Below, in pieces: positions 25,837-34,415 of a stretch of 64,000 nucleotides of DNA (within the stretch, counting starts at the first letter, position 1; every line of letters starts with the position of its first letter). The DNA is taken from assembly GCF_963667045.1 (NCBI RefSeq), contig NZ_OY762934.1, forward strand, positions 1,853,501 through 1,917,500, written 5' to 3'. The stretch is from an uncultured Cohaesibacter sp. Its GTDB lineage: Bacteria; Pseudomonadota; Alphaproteobacteria; Rhizobiales; Cohaesibacteraceae. The notes below the pieces were generated by a model, which saw only the letters and a list, made by a program, of their open reading frames with translations, did not search any database and was not told where the DNA came from. The translations under genes and the position numbers were made by a program.

Positions 25837-27516
25837 TCATCCCGCTTTATGCGCAGGCTTGCGGGCCGGAACGCCCGCCGTACCACGCTCGACACCGACT
25901 GTAGCGCGTTCGCTTGCCACCTTGCGCCGCGCAACGAACAGCATGCTGCGCAAGGTTGCCAGATAGAGACCGGCATGGATCGCCTGCCACCCCTCCTTGA
26001 TGAAGTATTTGGGATAGAAGACCAGCACGGGTTCCTTTGGCAGTCCGGGGCGGCGCAAATGGCGGTTGCGGTAGCGTCCGGAGCCGATTTCATAGACCCC
26101 GGTTCCCCCCACCCGATAGCCAAGGGTGAGCCCGACGGTCCAGGAGAAGTTGGTGACAGGTTTGACCGGATTGCGCAGGCCCTGAAGCATGATGCTCCAG
26201 ACCCGGCGCAGGGAATAGACCCGGGAGACGATGCTCGGCCGCAGGCGCTTGACGGCGCTATGGTCGAGGGTGTCGTGATCGAAAACGAAATGGCCCAGAT
26301 CATAGTTATTGAGATCGGGATCCATGTAGGTTCCAAGCTCGTCAAGGCGCTTGTGATCCACCGAACCGGGCAGCGGCGTCAGAACCGACAGCGTGAAGAT
26401 CTCACCGGGATATTCGCTGACCAGCGTTTCGACGTTGCCGTAGATCTTCTTTTCGGTCTCACCCGGAAAGCCGATGATGAAACCGGATATGGTGACCGCC
26501 CCATGCTCGTACCAGGCGGCAAACATGTCCCGTACATTGGCGGCACGGTTGTGCTTCTTGCCAGCGGCCTTGATGGTTTCCGGATCGATGGATTCCAGCC
26601 CGAGGAAGACGTCGGTCACACCGGCAGCCGTTGCCTTTTCGATGAAGCGGGGAATCTTGTAGGCGACCGTGTCGGCCTCAATGATCAGCTCGTAGCGCAG
26701 CCTGGTCTTCCGGCGCATCTCGATGAGCTTGTCAAAGACTTCTTCCCAGCGCTTGTTGCGGGCGATGTTGTCGTCGGACAGGAAGAAGGTCTTCACGCCC
26801 TGACTGGCATAGTCGCGCACATAGTCGGCGATGGCCTGCGGGTCGCGCATCTGCATTTCGACCCCTTGGGTGTTGGGAATGCAGCAGAAGGTGCAGCGGA
26901 AGGGACAGCCGCGGCTGGTTTCGATGGGGACGACACCGGTGAAGCTGCGCTTGATCGTCTCGATGTCATAGGCAGGCATCGGTACATTGCGCAGGTCCGG
27001 CAAGGCGCGCAGATAGTCATACTCCTGCTGAAGCGTGCCTGCTGCCAGATCCCGGATGAGCCCGTCGATGTGACCCTCGGCCTGACCCACGAACAGCGAC
27101 ACGCCCATATCCAGCGCGTCCTGAAGACCATATTCATTGTTCTTGAACAGCGCCTTGATGCCGTTGACATGGACCCCACCGATGACGACCGGAATGTCAT
27201 GGGCGCGGAACATGCGCGCCAGATCAAGAGCACGGGGATAGAAAGCGCTCAATACGCCGGTCAGAAAGACCGCCCCCTTGCCAGCCTCTTTGATACGCGC
27301 AACGACCCCCTCGACCGGCACCGGGCCGAAAATCTCGTAATAGTCTTCGCAGGTGATCTTTTCGCCATCGTCAAGCACACCACGGGCGTTACAATCGAGC
27401 AGGAGAGCCTTGACTGCGGCCTGCGCCTGCGTCGCCATGACAGGGCGCTTCCATTGCTGAACATAACCATCACTATCATAGCGAGACGGCGTTATAAGGG
27501 CGATATGCAATGCCAT
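25837..27516 (-). CDS. B12-binding radical SAM protein of unknown substrate
   Basis: A 559-residue class B radical SAM enzyme. Residues about 1-165 form the cobalamin-binding Rossmann-like domain; the radical SAM core follows with C204-x3-C208-x2-C211 in TSRGCPFRCTFC, which holds the 4Fe-4S cluster. A Lys/Arg/Ala-rich C-terminal extension (about 440-559) has hydrophobic patches and may associate with the membrane. Families with this layout include BchE, hopanoid modification enzymes and methyltransferases; none can be chosen from motifs alone. Divergent from hemA across 431 bases, with an FNR-type box between them, so it may act on a tetrapyrrole or lipid under low oxygen. That is inference. 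Confidence 0.8.
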   Translation of the reverse strand: MALHIALITPSRYDSDGYVQQWKRPVMATQAQAAVKALLLDCNARGVLDDGEKITCEDYYEIFGPVPVEGVVARIKEAGKGAVFLTGVLSAFYPRALDLARMFRAHDIPVVIGGVHVNGIKALFKNNEYGLQDALDMGVSLFVGQAEGHIDGLIRDLAAGTLQQEYDYLRALPDLRNVPMPAYDIETIKRSFTGVVPIETSRGCPFRCTFCCIPNTQGVEMQMRDPQAIADYVRDYASQGVKTFFLSDDNIARNKRWEEVFDKLIEMRRKTRLRYELIIEADTVAYKIPRFIEKATAAGVTDVFLGLESIDPETIKAAGKKHNRAANVRDMFAAWYEHGAVTISGFIIGFPGETEKKIYGNVETLVSEYPGEIFTLSVLTPLPGSVDHKRLDELGTYMDPDLNNYDLGHFVFDHDTLDHSAVKRLRPSIVSRVYSLRRVWSIMLQGLRNPVKPVTNFSWTVGLTLGYRVGGTGVYEIGSGRYRNRHLRRPGLPKEPVLVFYPKYFIKEGWQAIHAGLYLATLRSMLFVARRKVASERATVGVERGTAGVPARKPAHKAG

Positions 27517-27947
27517 TGTTCAGCTCCCCAGCATGAATAAATAAGTATTTATATTTCTTGTATTTAATCCTTACACATTGTTACTTACGCCAATTCTTCA
27601 TGTATTCTGGGAAAAATCAAACGCTATCGGTGCAGCCTGTCATTAGGCATTGGACTGAGATAGGCGTGCGGCACCCTTGACGGCAGGCAGTTTGATGGTT
27701 ACAGCGTTCGGGAAGGACAAGATGACCGGATGCTTACGGGCGCCTTAACAATTTGTAAGCCTTGGGACAATTGACAAATCTCAAGATGTCAGCGCAAAGT
27801 GTCGGATAAAGTTAGACCTATTAAAAGAGGACCCGGGCCTGACACCAGCCAACGAAAAAATGGCCCAGACCGGCCAGATTGCAGGCCAAAGACACAGACC
27901 GACCGGTTCGCTTACCTTGGACCAGAAACAAGCGGATATCAGTGATA
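27517..27947. other. Divergent promoter region of the radical SAM gene and hemA
   Basis: A 431-base shared promoter region with an FNR/FixK-type box at 27771-27784. An open frame extends 69 bases upstream of the hemA ATG, but the ALAS family begins at MQYLDFF. Confidence 0.6.
27771..27784. promoter_or_regulatory. FNR/FixK-type box upstream of hemA
   Basis: TTGACAAATCTCAA has the TTGA-N6-TCAA core of FNR/FixK sites. Its centre is 170 bases before the hemA ATG; class II activation would place the transcript start near 27819 with a leader of about 130 bases. Oxygen control of hemA by FnrL is known in Rhodobacter; here FixK is the visible candidate. Confidence 0.7.
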
Positions 27948-29225
27948 ATGCAGTATCTTGATTTTTTCGAAAGCGCCGTATCTTCCCTTAAGGAAGAGAA
28001 ACGCTACCGTATCTTTGCCGACCTTGAACGGCAGGCAGGACGATTTCCGCACGCCATCTGGCGCGCCGACAATGGATTGGAACGTGAAATCCTCGTCTGG
28101 TGTTCCAATGACTATCTGGGCATGGGACAGCATCCCGATGTGATTGAAGCCATGAGCGAAACCGCCCACAAGATGGGAACCGGCGCGGGCGGTACGCGCA
28201 ACATTTCGGGCACCAACCATCCGCTGGTCCAGCTTGAGGCCGAACTGGCCGACCTGCACAACAAGGAGGCTGCTCTGGTCTTTACCTCCGGGTTTGTGTC
28301 CAACGAAGCTGCCATTTCGACCATCGCCAAGCTGCTGCCGAACTGCCTTATCCTGTCAGACGAGCTCAATCACGCCTCGATGATTGCCGGGGTCAAGAAT
28401 TCCGGTGTGCAGAAACAGGTCTTCCGCCACAATGACATGGCGCATCTGGAAGAATTGCTGGCCGCTGCGGGCAAGGAGCGCGCCAAGCTGATCGTCTTCG
28501 AATCCGTCTATTCCATGGATGGTGACGTTTCTCCGATCAAGGAAATCTGCGATCTGGCGGACGAATACAACGCCATGACCTACATTGACGAAGTGCATGC
28601 GGTTGGCATGTATGGTCCACACGGTGCCGGGATTGCCGAGCGCGAAGGCCTGATGGACCGCATCGACGTCATCGAGGGAACGCTGGCCAAGGCCTTTGGC
28701 ACGCTGGGCGGCTACATCACTGCGCGGGCACCAATCGTCGATGCCGTGCGCTCCTACGCACCGGGCTTCATCTTCACCACCGCCATGCCGCCGGCCATCG
28801 CCGCTGCGGCCTGCTGTTCCGTACGCCACCTCAAGCAAAGCCAGAGCGAACGCGTCGGCCAGCAGCGTCAGTCCGAGCGCACCAAACAGGTTCTTTCCGA
28901 TGCCGGGTTGCCGGTCATGCCTTCTGAGACCCATATCGTGCCGCTGTTTGTCGGAGACCCTGACCTTTGCAAGAAGGCGTCGGACATCCTGCTCGACACG
29001 CATGGCATCTATATCCAGCCGATCAACTATCCCACCGTGCCCCGCGGCACGGAGCGCCTGCGCATCACCCCGACCCCGTTCCATGACGACAAGCTGGTCG
29101 ACGGTCTGTGCGAAGCGCTGAAGGATGTCTGGCAGCAGCTCAAGCTGCCGCTGATTGAGCCGGGCACGTTTCACGACCTGACCAAGCAGCCTGAACAACA
29201 GGTCTTTCAGGCCGTAGGCGGCTAA
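27948..29225 (+). CDS. hemA: 5-aminolevulinate synthase (C4 pathway)
   Basis: A 425-residue PLP enzyme condensing glycine and succinyl-CoA to 5-aminolevulinate, the first step of haem synthesis in alphaproteobacteria. Family motifs: [22 protein letters not shown], the Asp in YIDEVHAVG, and the PLP lysine in [13 protein letters not shown]. Full length for the family. The start is set by the MQYLDFFE family N terminus. Together with hemN in this window it links haem supply to the haem-rich cbb3 oxidase, and both have FNR-type boxes. Confidence 0.96.
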   Translation: MQYLDFFESAVSSLKEEKRYRIFADLERQAGRFPHAIWRADNGLEREILVWCSNDYLGMGQHPDVIEAMSETAHKMGTGAGGTRNISGTNHPLVQLEAELADLHNKEAALVFTSGFVSNEAAISTIAKLLPNCLILSDELNHASMIAGVKNSGVQKQVFRHNDMAHLEELLAAAGKERAKLIVFESVYSMDGDVSPIKEICDLADEYNAMTYIDEVHAVGMYGPHGAGIAEREGLMDRIDVIEGTLAKAFGTLGGYITARAPIVDAVRSYAPGFIFTTAMPPAIAAAACCSVRHLKQSQSERVGQQRQSERTKQVLSDAGLPVMPSETHIVPLFVGDPDLCKKASDILLDTHGIYIQPINYPTVPRGTERLRITPTPFHDDKLVDGLCEALKDVWQQLKLPLIEPGTFHDLTKQPEQQVFQAVGG

Positions 29226-29262
29226 GTTTCATTTTAGCTTTTTCCAGCTAAAACTTAGAGCA

Positions 29263-29298
29263 AGCACCATTTGCCTTCGGGCATCTGGTGCTTTTTTT
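29263..29298 (+). terminator. Terminator of hemA
   Basis: AGCACCA ... TGGTGCT with an inner TGCC-TTCG-GGCA helix and stable TTCG loop, followed by seven Ts (29292-29298). It separates hemA from the convergent LysE gene. Confidence 0.93.
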
Positions 29299-29335
29299 GT
29301 GATCGCGTCATCGTTGTGCCTTCTCGTCCAGCGCG

Positions 29336-29980
29336 TCAACCATTGGAGAAACGGGTGGTAACAAGACGGAAGGCCAGCGCGAGGAAGATGGTGCCCGCAA
29401 TATAGTTGAGCGCGATCTGGGCACCCCGCGTCTTTCTCAGCCAGTCGCCGAGATATCCTGCACAGAGCGAGATGAGGGAAAACACCAGAAGCGTGACGAT
29501 ATCGAAGATGATGCCAAGCATGAACAGCTGGAGGGAGACGGCTCCTCTTGAGGGATCGGCAAACTGGGGCAGGAAGGCAAGGAAGAACACGGCGACCTTG
29601 GGATTGGTGACATTCATCAGGATACCGCGCATGTAAAGCCTGCGCATATTGAGGGTCGTCGGCTTGCCGGTTCCGCTGCCCAATTCGCTGGCGCCAGCCC
29701 TGAAGGCTTGAAACGCCAGATAGGCGAGATAGGAAGCACCTGCCAGCTTCAGGATGGTAAAGGCGATCTCCGAGGTGCGGAAGATGACCGACACACCGAC
29801 TGCCACCAGCATCGTGTGCACCAGAATGCCCGTGCAAAGGCCAAGGGTCACGACCAGACCGACCTTGCGGCCGGACAGCGCCGACTGGGTGAGAATGAAG
29901 ATATTGTCCGGCCCGGGCGCAAAGCCGAGCACGGCCGACGTCACAATAAACAGACCTAGGGTCTCAAACGAGAAAAGCAT
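29336..29980 (-). CDS. LysE/RhtB family amino-acid exporter
   Basis: A 214-residue inner-membrane protein with about six hydrophobic helices. The N-terminal LGFAPGPDNIFILTQS block and the internal NPKVAVFFLAFLPQF are LysE/RhtB hallmarks. Family members export amino acids such as lysine, threonine or homoserine lactone. GAGGA lies eight bases before its ATG, and it starts nine bases after the dedA-like gene, so it is the last gene of the transcript that begins with ccoG. The substrate is unknown. Confidence 0.87.
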   Translation of the reverse strand: MLFSFETLGLFIVTSAVLGFAPGPDNIFILTQSALSGRKVGLVVTLGLCTGILVHTMLVAVGVSVIFRTSEIAFTILKLAGASYLAYLAFQAFRAGASELGSGTGKPTTLNMRRLYMRGILMNVTNPKVAVFFLAFLPQFADPSRGAVSLQLFMLGIIFDIVTLLVFSLISLCAGYLGDWLRKTRGAQIALNYIAGTIFLALAFRLVTTRFSNG

Positions 29981-29989
29981 GGCGGGTCC

Positions 29990-30655
29990 TCAGGCATTCA
30001 GCCCTTGCTCATCCGCAGAGGAGACGCTGTCCTCCTCGAGACGGTCCTCCGATTGCATCTTCTCGCGGTATTTCTTCCAACTGATCCGCAGCCACCAGGC
30101 GGCAGCGGCAGCGACGGCAAATGCCGCCACAAAGCCCATGCCATCATTGGCAAGCTGGGCCAGATCAGCCAGACGGTCTGCAAAGTAATAGCCAACCAGT
30201 CCATAGGCCGCAACCCAGCAGGCAGCGCCAATCAGCGATGCCAGCGAGAAATGCAACCATTTCATGCGAGCAGCTCCGCATAGATAGTTCACCCATGGCC
30301 CGACAGGACTGGCCACCGTATGGGCGATCAGCACGGCCAGCACCCCACGCTTGTCCAGAAGGCGTTCGGCACGGTCGACCATCGGGGCAACGCGGGCCGA
30401 TTTGCGAAAGCGATCCATGAGGCCAGGGCCCGCCAGATGAGCCACATGAAAGGCCATCTGATCGCCGAGCAGGAAGCCGACATAGGCTGCCGCCAGCGCC
30501 ATGTAGAGATTGATGTCACCGGACGAGGCAAAAGACCCGGCGGCGATCATCAGCATGGAGCTGGGCAGCGGCACGGCCATGGCACCGAGCGCCAATGTCG
30601 CAAAGATGACCCACAACCCGTAGGTCGGGATAAGAGCGAGAATGATGTCGATCAT
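29990..30655 (-). CDS. DedA family membrane protein (VTT domain)
   Basis: A 221-residue inner-membrane protein with the DedA/VTT pattern: GAMAVPLPSSMLMIAAGSFA, LGDQMAFHVAHLAG, and the Arg/Pro motif region HTVASPVGPWVNYLCGAARM. DedA proteins are linked to lipid flipping and membrane proton balance. The acidic tail is poorly conserved. Its ATG overlaps the end of the Pro-rich gene by four bases, and AGGAAGGGG precedes it. It is part of the extended ccoGHIS transcript. Confidence 0.85.
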   Translation of the reverse strand: MIDIILALIPTYGLWVIFATLALGAMAVPLPSSMLMIAAGSFASSGDINLYMALAAAYVGFLLGDQMAFHVAHLAGPGLMDRFRKSARVAPMVDRAERLLDKRGVLAVLIAHTVASPVGPWVNYLCGAARMKWLHFSLASLIGAACWVAAYGLVGYYFADRLADLAQLANDGMGFVAAFAVAAAAAWWLRISWKKYREKMQSEDRLEEDSVSSADEQGLNA

Positions 30656-31095
30656 GGCCCCTTCCTCTCCGGAGCGGGCTTTGGTGGCTCTGGTGCCTGT
30701 GGTGGCTCTGGTGAACGGGGCGGTTTTGGTGGCTTGGGCGGCTGTTGCCGGCTCTGTTCGATGAACTCGACCTTGGCCTTGCGTACCCGAGCCTCCAGCT
30801 CATTGAGCGAGATACCCATGCGGGCGGCGATTTCGCCGACATGCACCCGGCGGCCTTCCGTGTCGCCAATCCCCATGACACCAAAAATCACCTCGCGCGG
30901 CAACGCGTAGCTCATGCCGACATAGCGCGGCGTCATCCAAGGCTCGAGGGCTTGATTGCGATGGGCGGGATCGTGAAAATAGAGGAAGCGATCGACAAAG
31001 CGAACGCCAAAAAACACCAGCAGCACCAGCGCCAGAACAAAAACCGAAAGGGCAATCGGTTGTTCTTTCCAGAAATATCGCAAAGCCTTGAGCAT
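30652..31095 (-). CDS. Membrane-anchored protein with proline-rich tail, unknown function
   Basis: A 147-residue protein: one transmembrane helix (about 15-35, LSVFVLALVLLVFFGV), a soluble region of about 80 residues with a helix-turn-helix-like block (VGEIAARMGISLNELEARVRKAK), and a C-terminal run of PPKPPKPP-type repeats (from about residue 120). The start at 31095 has AAGGA eight bases upstream. It lies 30 bases after ccoS and overlaps dedA, so it is cotranscribed with cbb3 assembly genes. I do not recognise a family. The HTH-like block could bind a protein or DNA; this is only a possibility. Confidence 0.7.
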   Translation of the reverse strand: MLKALRYFWKEQPIALSVFVLALVLLVFFGVRFVDRFLYFHDPAHRNQALEPWMTPRYVGMSYALPREVIFGVMGIGDTEGRRVHVGEIAARMGISLNELEARVRKAKVEFIEQSRQQPPKPPKPPRSPEPPQAPEPPKPAPERKGP

Positions 31096-31125
31096 TCCGC
31101 GTTCCTTTTCCCTCACCGAAGGAGA

Positions 31126-31341
31126 TCATCCCTCCTTCAGTCCATCCCGACCTTTGCGGGCGCCTTTTGCGGACCGGATTCTGGCCTGTTCTTCCGGTTC
31201 AAGATCGGAATCATCCAGAATGCGATAGGCCGCGCCCTGCAGGTCTTCATATTGATTGGACTTCAAGGACCAGAGAAAGGCAATGAGACCAAGTGCACCA
31301 AGCCCCAGGGCAATGGGAATGAGAAAGAACAGAACGTTCAT
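31126..31341 (-). CDS. ccoS: cbb3 oxidase maturation protein CcoS
   Basis: A 71-residue protein with a single N-terminal transmembrane helix and the CcoS/FixS pattern LIPIALGLGALGLIAFLWSLKSNQYEDLQGAAYRIL (given here as its first part LIPIALGLGALGL and last part QYEDLQGAA). It is needed for haem and copper insertion into cbb3 oxidase. It ends the ccoGHIS group and has AGGAG before its ATG. Confidence 0.92.
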   Translation of the reverse strand: MNVLFFLIPIALGLGALGLIAFLWSLKSNQYEDLQGAAYRILDDSDLEPEEQARIRSAKGARKGRDGLKEG

Positions 31342-31442
31342 GTTGCTGTGGCTCCTGTGGTGCGTTACCCGGGCAATGCCATGCGATGCTCTATTGGTAG
31401 CAAGCAGGCAGGCTCAATGAAACGGGAAATTTGTAACCAATG

Positions 31443-33710
31443 TTATCTGTCTGTGTCGCCCGCTGACCGGTCGGCGAGGGCTTCGTCGAAGCCGCCATTG
31501 TCAGTGAACCATGGGTCGCTTCTGGCGCGGGCGCGCAGAGCATTGATGGTGACCACCAGCGAGGATCCAGACATGGCGAGCGCTGCAATCAGCGGCGTGA
31601 CAAAGCCAGCGATGGCGAAAGGCACCGCCACGATATTGTAAAGGGTCGCCAGAAAAAGATTCTGTTCCATGATACGGCGGGCGCGCTTACTGATATCGAG
31701 AACCTGAAGCACGGGGGCAAGCTTTTCGCCAAGGAACAATGCGTCGGCGGCGGCCTGACTGACATGGGCTGCGGTGACCGGCGACAGGGACACATCGGCA
31801 CTGGCAAGGGCCGGGGCGTCATTGAGACCGTCGCCGACCATCATCACCCGCTTGCCCTTGGCCTTTTCGGCTTCGATGAGCGCGATCTTGTCCGTCGGAG
31901 AAATGCCCGCGTGATAGCGTTCGATCCCCAGCGCGTCGGCAATATCGATGACTGCGCGGCGCTGATCGCCGGACAGGATCATCAGCTCAAGACCGCGCGC
32001 CTTGAGGCTGTCAATTACAGCCTTTGCATCAGAGCGCAACTGCTGTTCGAGGGCAAAGACCACCGGCTTGCGCTCACCACGCCGGAAGGCAATCAGCGAG
32101 GCCTGCGGGTGGGCGTTGCGCACTTCGGCAGCTTCCGCGTGGGCTGCACAAAAATCGATCGAGCCGAGCCGCAGCAATTCGCCTTCGTGGTTGACTTCAA
32201 GCCCCCTGCCCTTCTGCTCGGCGGCCTCTTCGAGCGGGCGAACCGTGCGGTCCATGGCGGCAAGCGCTGCGGACAGTGGATGGCTCGAGGCCTTGGCAAG
32301 CGCGATGGCCAGCTTCAGGGTCTCTTTATCACAGGCGTCCGGATTGACCAGACCGGAGGTCGGGCGGGTCAGGGTGCCGGTCTTGTCGAACACCACCAGA
32401 TCAACCTTTGCGAAGCGCTCCAAGGCATCGGACCGGTTGAGCAGAACCTGATTGCGAAAGAGCGAGCCCGACGCGACGACCTGCACCGCCGGGATCGCCA
32501 GCCCGAGTGCACACGGGCAGGTGATGATCAACACCGAGATGGCGATAACCAGCGACGGCTGCCAGCCGATGCCATAAATCCACCAGCCCGCGAAGGTAAT
32601 CGCCGAGGCCGTATGCACGAGCGGGGCGTACCATTCGGCCGCTCTGTCTGCCAACTGGCGATAGCGGGACTTGGCTTCCATGGCATCATCAATAAGCCGG
32701 TTGACCTCATCAAGCAGGGTTCCCTTGGCCGCTGCGGTGACCGAGATGGTCAGGGCATTCTCGCCATTGAGCGTGCCGGCATAGACAACATCACCTTCGG
32801 CCACCTTGACCAGCAGGGTTTCGCCGGTAACAAGGCTCTGGTCGATTTCGGAGGCACCCGAAAGGACAGTTCCGTCAACGGAGACGCGCTCTCCGGGCCG
32901 CACCAATACCCGATCGCCGGGCTCCACCTTGGAGAGCGGCACCTCACGCAGAGCCCCGTCGGCAAACAGCTTCATCGCCGTTTCCGCCTTGAGCGCGGTG
33001 AGATTTTCGGCAAAGGCGCGGGTCTTCAGCCGCATCATCTGGTCAAGCCAGCGGCCAACCAGAAGGAAGAACAGCAGCATCAGGGCGCTTTCGAAATAGG
33101 CTTCTGCCTGATGCTGTACCGTTTGCAGCACCGACAGGAACAGCGCCAGAATGACCCCGATGGAAATCGGCACATCCATGTTGAGGTGCCCCTTGCGCAG
33201 CACCCGCCAGGCGGAGCTGAAGAAGGGTTGACCGGCATAGGCGGCGGCAGGCAAGGTAATCACTGCCGACAGCCAATGGAAGAAATCCCGCGTCTCGGGC
33301 GTGATGTCGGATACATTGCCCGACCAGACCGAAATCGACAGCAGCATCACATTCATCGCAGCAAAGCCTGCCACCGCAAGCGCCCGCAAGAGACGTTGGC
33401 TCTCGCGCTTTTCCTCGGTCTTGACACGACCGGGATCAAACGGATGGGCGCCATAGCCCAGATCGGCCAACCGCCGCAGCAGCTTCTCCGGGTCGGTTTC
33501 CGCCGGATTCCACGTGACGGCGAGCCGGTGGGAGGACAGATTGACCCGGGCGTTGCAGACCCCCTCCAGATCCATCAAGCCCTTTTCGATACGCGTCATG
33601 CAGGCCGGGCAATAGATTCCCTCAACGGCCAGCGCGAGCTTTTCGCTACCGTCAGGCAGGCTCTCGGAAAAAGCCGACCAGTCGCGTTCGATGGTTTGAT
33701 GTACGGTCAT
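31443..33710 (-). CDS. ccoI: Copper-transporting P-type ATPase for cbb3 oxidase (CcoI/FixI)
   Basis: A 755-residue P1B ATPase. An N-terminal metal-binding domain has YCPACM (about 33-38); eight hydrophobic helices follow; the ion-site motif is CPC in ITCPCALGLAIP; the phosphorylation site is DKTGTLT; GDGLNDAPALA closes the ATP site. It exports or delivers copper for the CuB centre of CcoN. The start has AAGGG upstream. It lies 18 bases after ccoH and 101 bases before ccoS. Confidence 0.94.
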   Translation of the reverse strand: MTVHQTIERDWSAFSESLPDGSEKLALAVEGIYCPACMTRIEKGLMDLEGVCNARVNLSSHRLAVTWNPAETDPEKLLRRLADLGYGAHPFDPGRVKTEEKRESQRLLRALAVAGFAAMNVMLLSISVWSGNVSDITPETRDFFHWLSAVITLPAAAYAGQPFFSSAWRVLRKGHLNMDVPISIGVILALFLSVLQTVQHQAEAYFESALMLLFFLLVGRWLDQMMRLKTRAFAENLTALKAETAMKLFADGALREVPLSKVEPGDRVLVRPGERVSVDGTVLSGASEIDQSLVTGETLLVKVAEGDVVYAGTLNGENALTISVTAAAKGTLLDEVNRLIDDAMEAKSRYRQLADRAAEWYAPLVHTASAITFAGWWIYGIGWQPSLVIAISVLIITCPCALGLAIPAVQVVASGSLFRNQVLLNRSDALERFAKVDLVVFDKTGTLTRPTSGLVNPDACDKETLKLAIALAKASSHPLSAALAAMDRTVRPLEEAAEQKGRGLEVNHEGELLRLGSIDFCAAHAEAAEVRNAHPQASLIAFRRGERKPVVFALEQQLRSDAKAVIDSLKARGLELMILSGDQRRAVIDIADALGIERYHAGISPTDKIALIEAEKAKGKRVMMVGDGLNDAPALASADVSLSPVTAAHVSQAAADALFLGEKLAPVLQVLDISKRARRIMEQNLFLATLYNIVAVPFAIAGFVTPLIAALAMSGSSLVVTINALRARARSDPWFTDNGGFDEALADRSAGDTDR

Positions 33711-33728
33711 GGCAAAACCCTTGCGCGA

Positions 33729-34256
33729 CTATTCGAGCGCGATGGTTTCATTCGTCTGGAAGCGTGGCTGCCCGTCCTGCACGGCTTCAAGCTTGATACG
33801 CCAGCGACCCGGCTCAAGCACCCCGATTTCACCCTGATAGACGCCATCACCAGACGCGACGAGGGTCAACTTGTGGTCAAATTCCTCGGTCACCACCCGT
33901 CCGACATTGGCCTCGACGGTCAGATCCGTCAGCGGTGCGCCGTCCTTGTCTTTTGCCTCAAGAACAAGAAACACACTCTGCTGGCTGCGCTTGAGGGCCA
34001 TTTCCATGTGCCAGTCGCGCTCTTTCTGAGCTTCCGCTTCAGCCAGTGTCTTGTTGTAGTTCTGGCTGGCCTGGTAGGGGCTGTCTTCGACGACACCGGG
34101 CCAAGTGGAACGGGCATAATAGACAAAGAAGCCGTTGACAACAAACATCACCCCGAAAAAGCCGAACAGCCAGAGGAGCACATGCCAGCCTGTCAGTTTC
34201 TTTTCGCGTTTGCCAGATGATACTGCCATTGATCCTGCCTCTTGATCGATGCTCAT
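33729..34256 (-). CDS. ccoH: cbb3 oxidase assembly protein CcoH (FixH)
   Basis: A 175-residue membrane protein with one N-terminal helix (about 24-46; LTGWHVLLWLFGFFGVMF) and a periplasmic beta-rich FixH domain containing SPYQASQNYNKTL. CcoH binds assembly intermediates and helps with copper insertion. Two starts are possible, 34256 and 34229, both with a weak purine-rich site. It is 160 bases after ccoG, an unusually wide gap inside this operon. Confidence 0.88.
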   Translation of the reverse strand: MSIDQEAGSMAVSSGKREKKLTGWHVLLWLFGFFGVMFVVNGFFVYYARSTWPGVVEDSPYQASQNYNKTLAEAEAQKERDWHMEMALKRSQQSVFLVLEAKDKDGAPLTDLTVEANVGRVVTEEFDHKLTLVASGDGVYQGEIGVLEPGRWRIKLEAVQDGQPRFQTNETIALE

Positions 34257-34415
34257 TCGGAATTATCCTTAGCCATTATGCGCATTGGTTGCCAGAAATA
34301 AAGAGAGGCTTTGGAGCAAGATCGTCCCGCGTAGTCCATTTTCGACACCCGATACCGGCGTCGCCTGACACGCGGGACCTCAAGCCAAAGCCCCTTCCCT
34401 TGTCTTCAAGGCCCC

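Noticed and set aside
25492-27540. 682-codon open frame on the plus strand
   Set aside because: Antisense shadow of the radical SAM gene and of the response regulator.
31764-34220. 818-codon open frame on the plus strand
   Set aside because: Antisense shadow of ccoI and ccoH, which have unmistakable family motifs.
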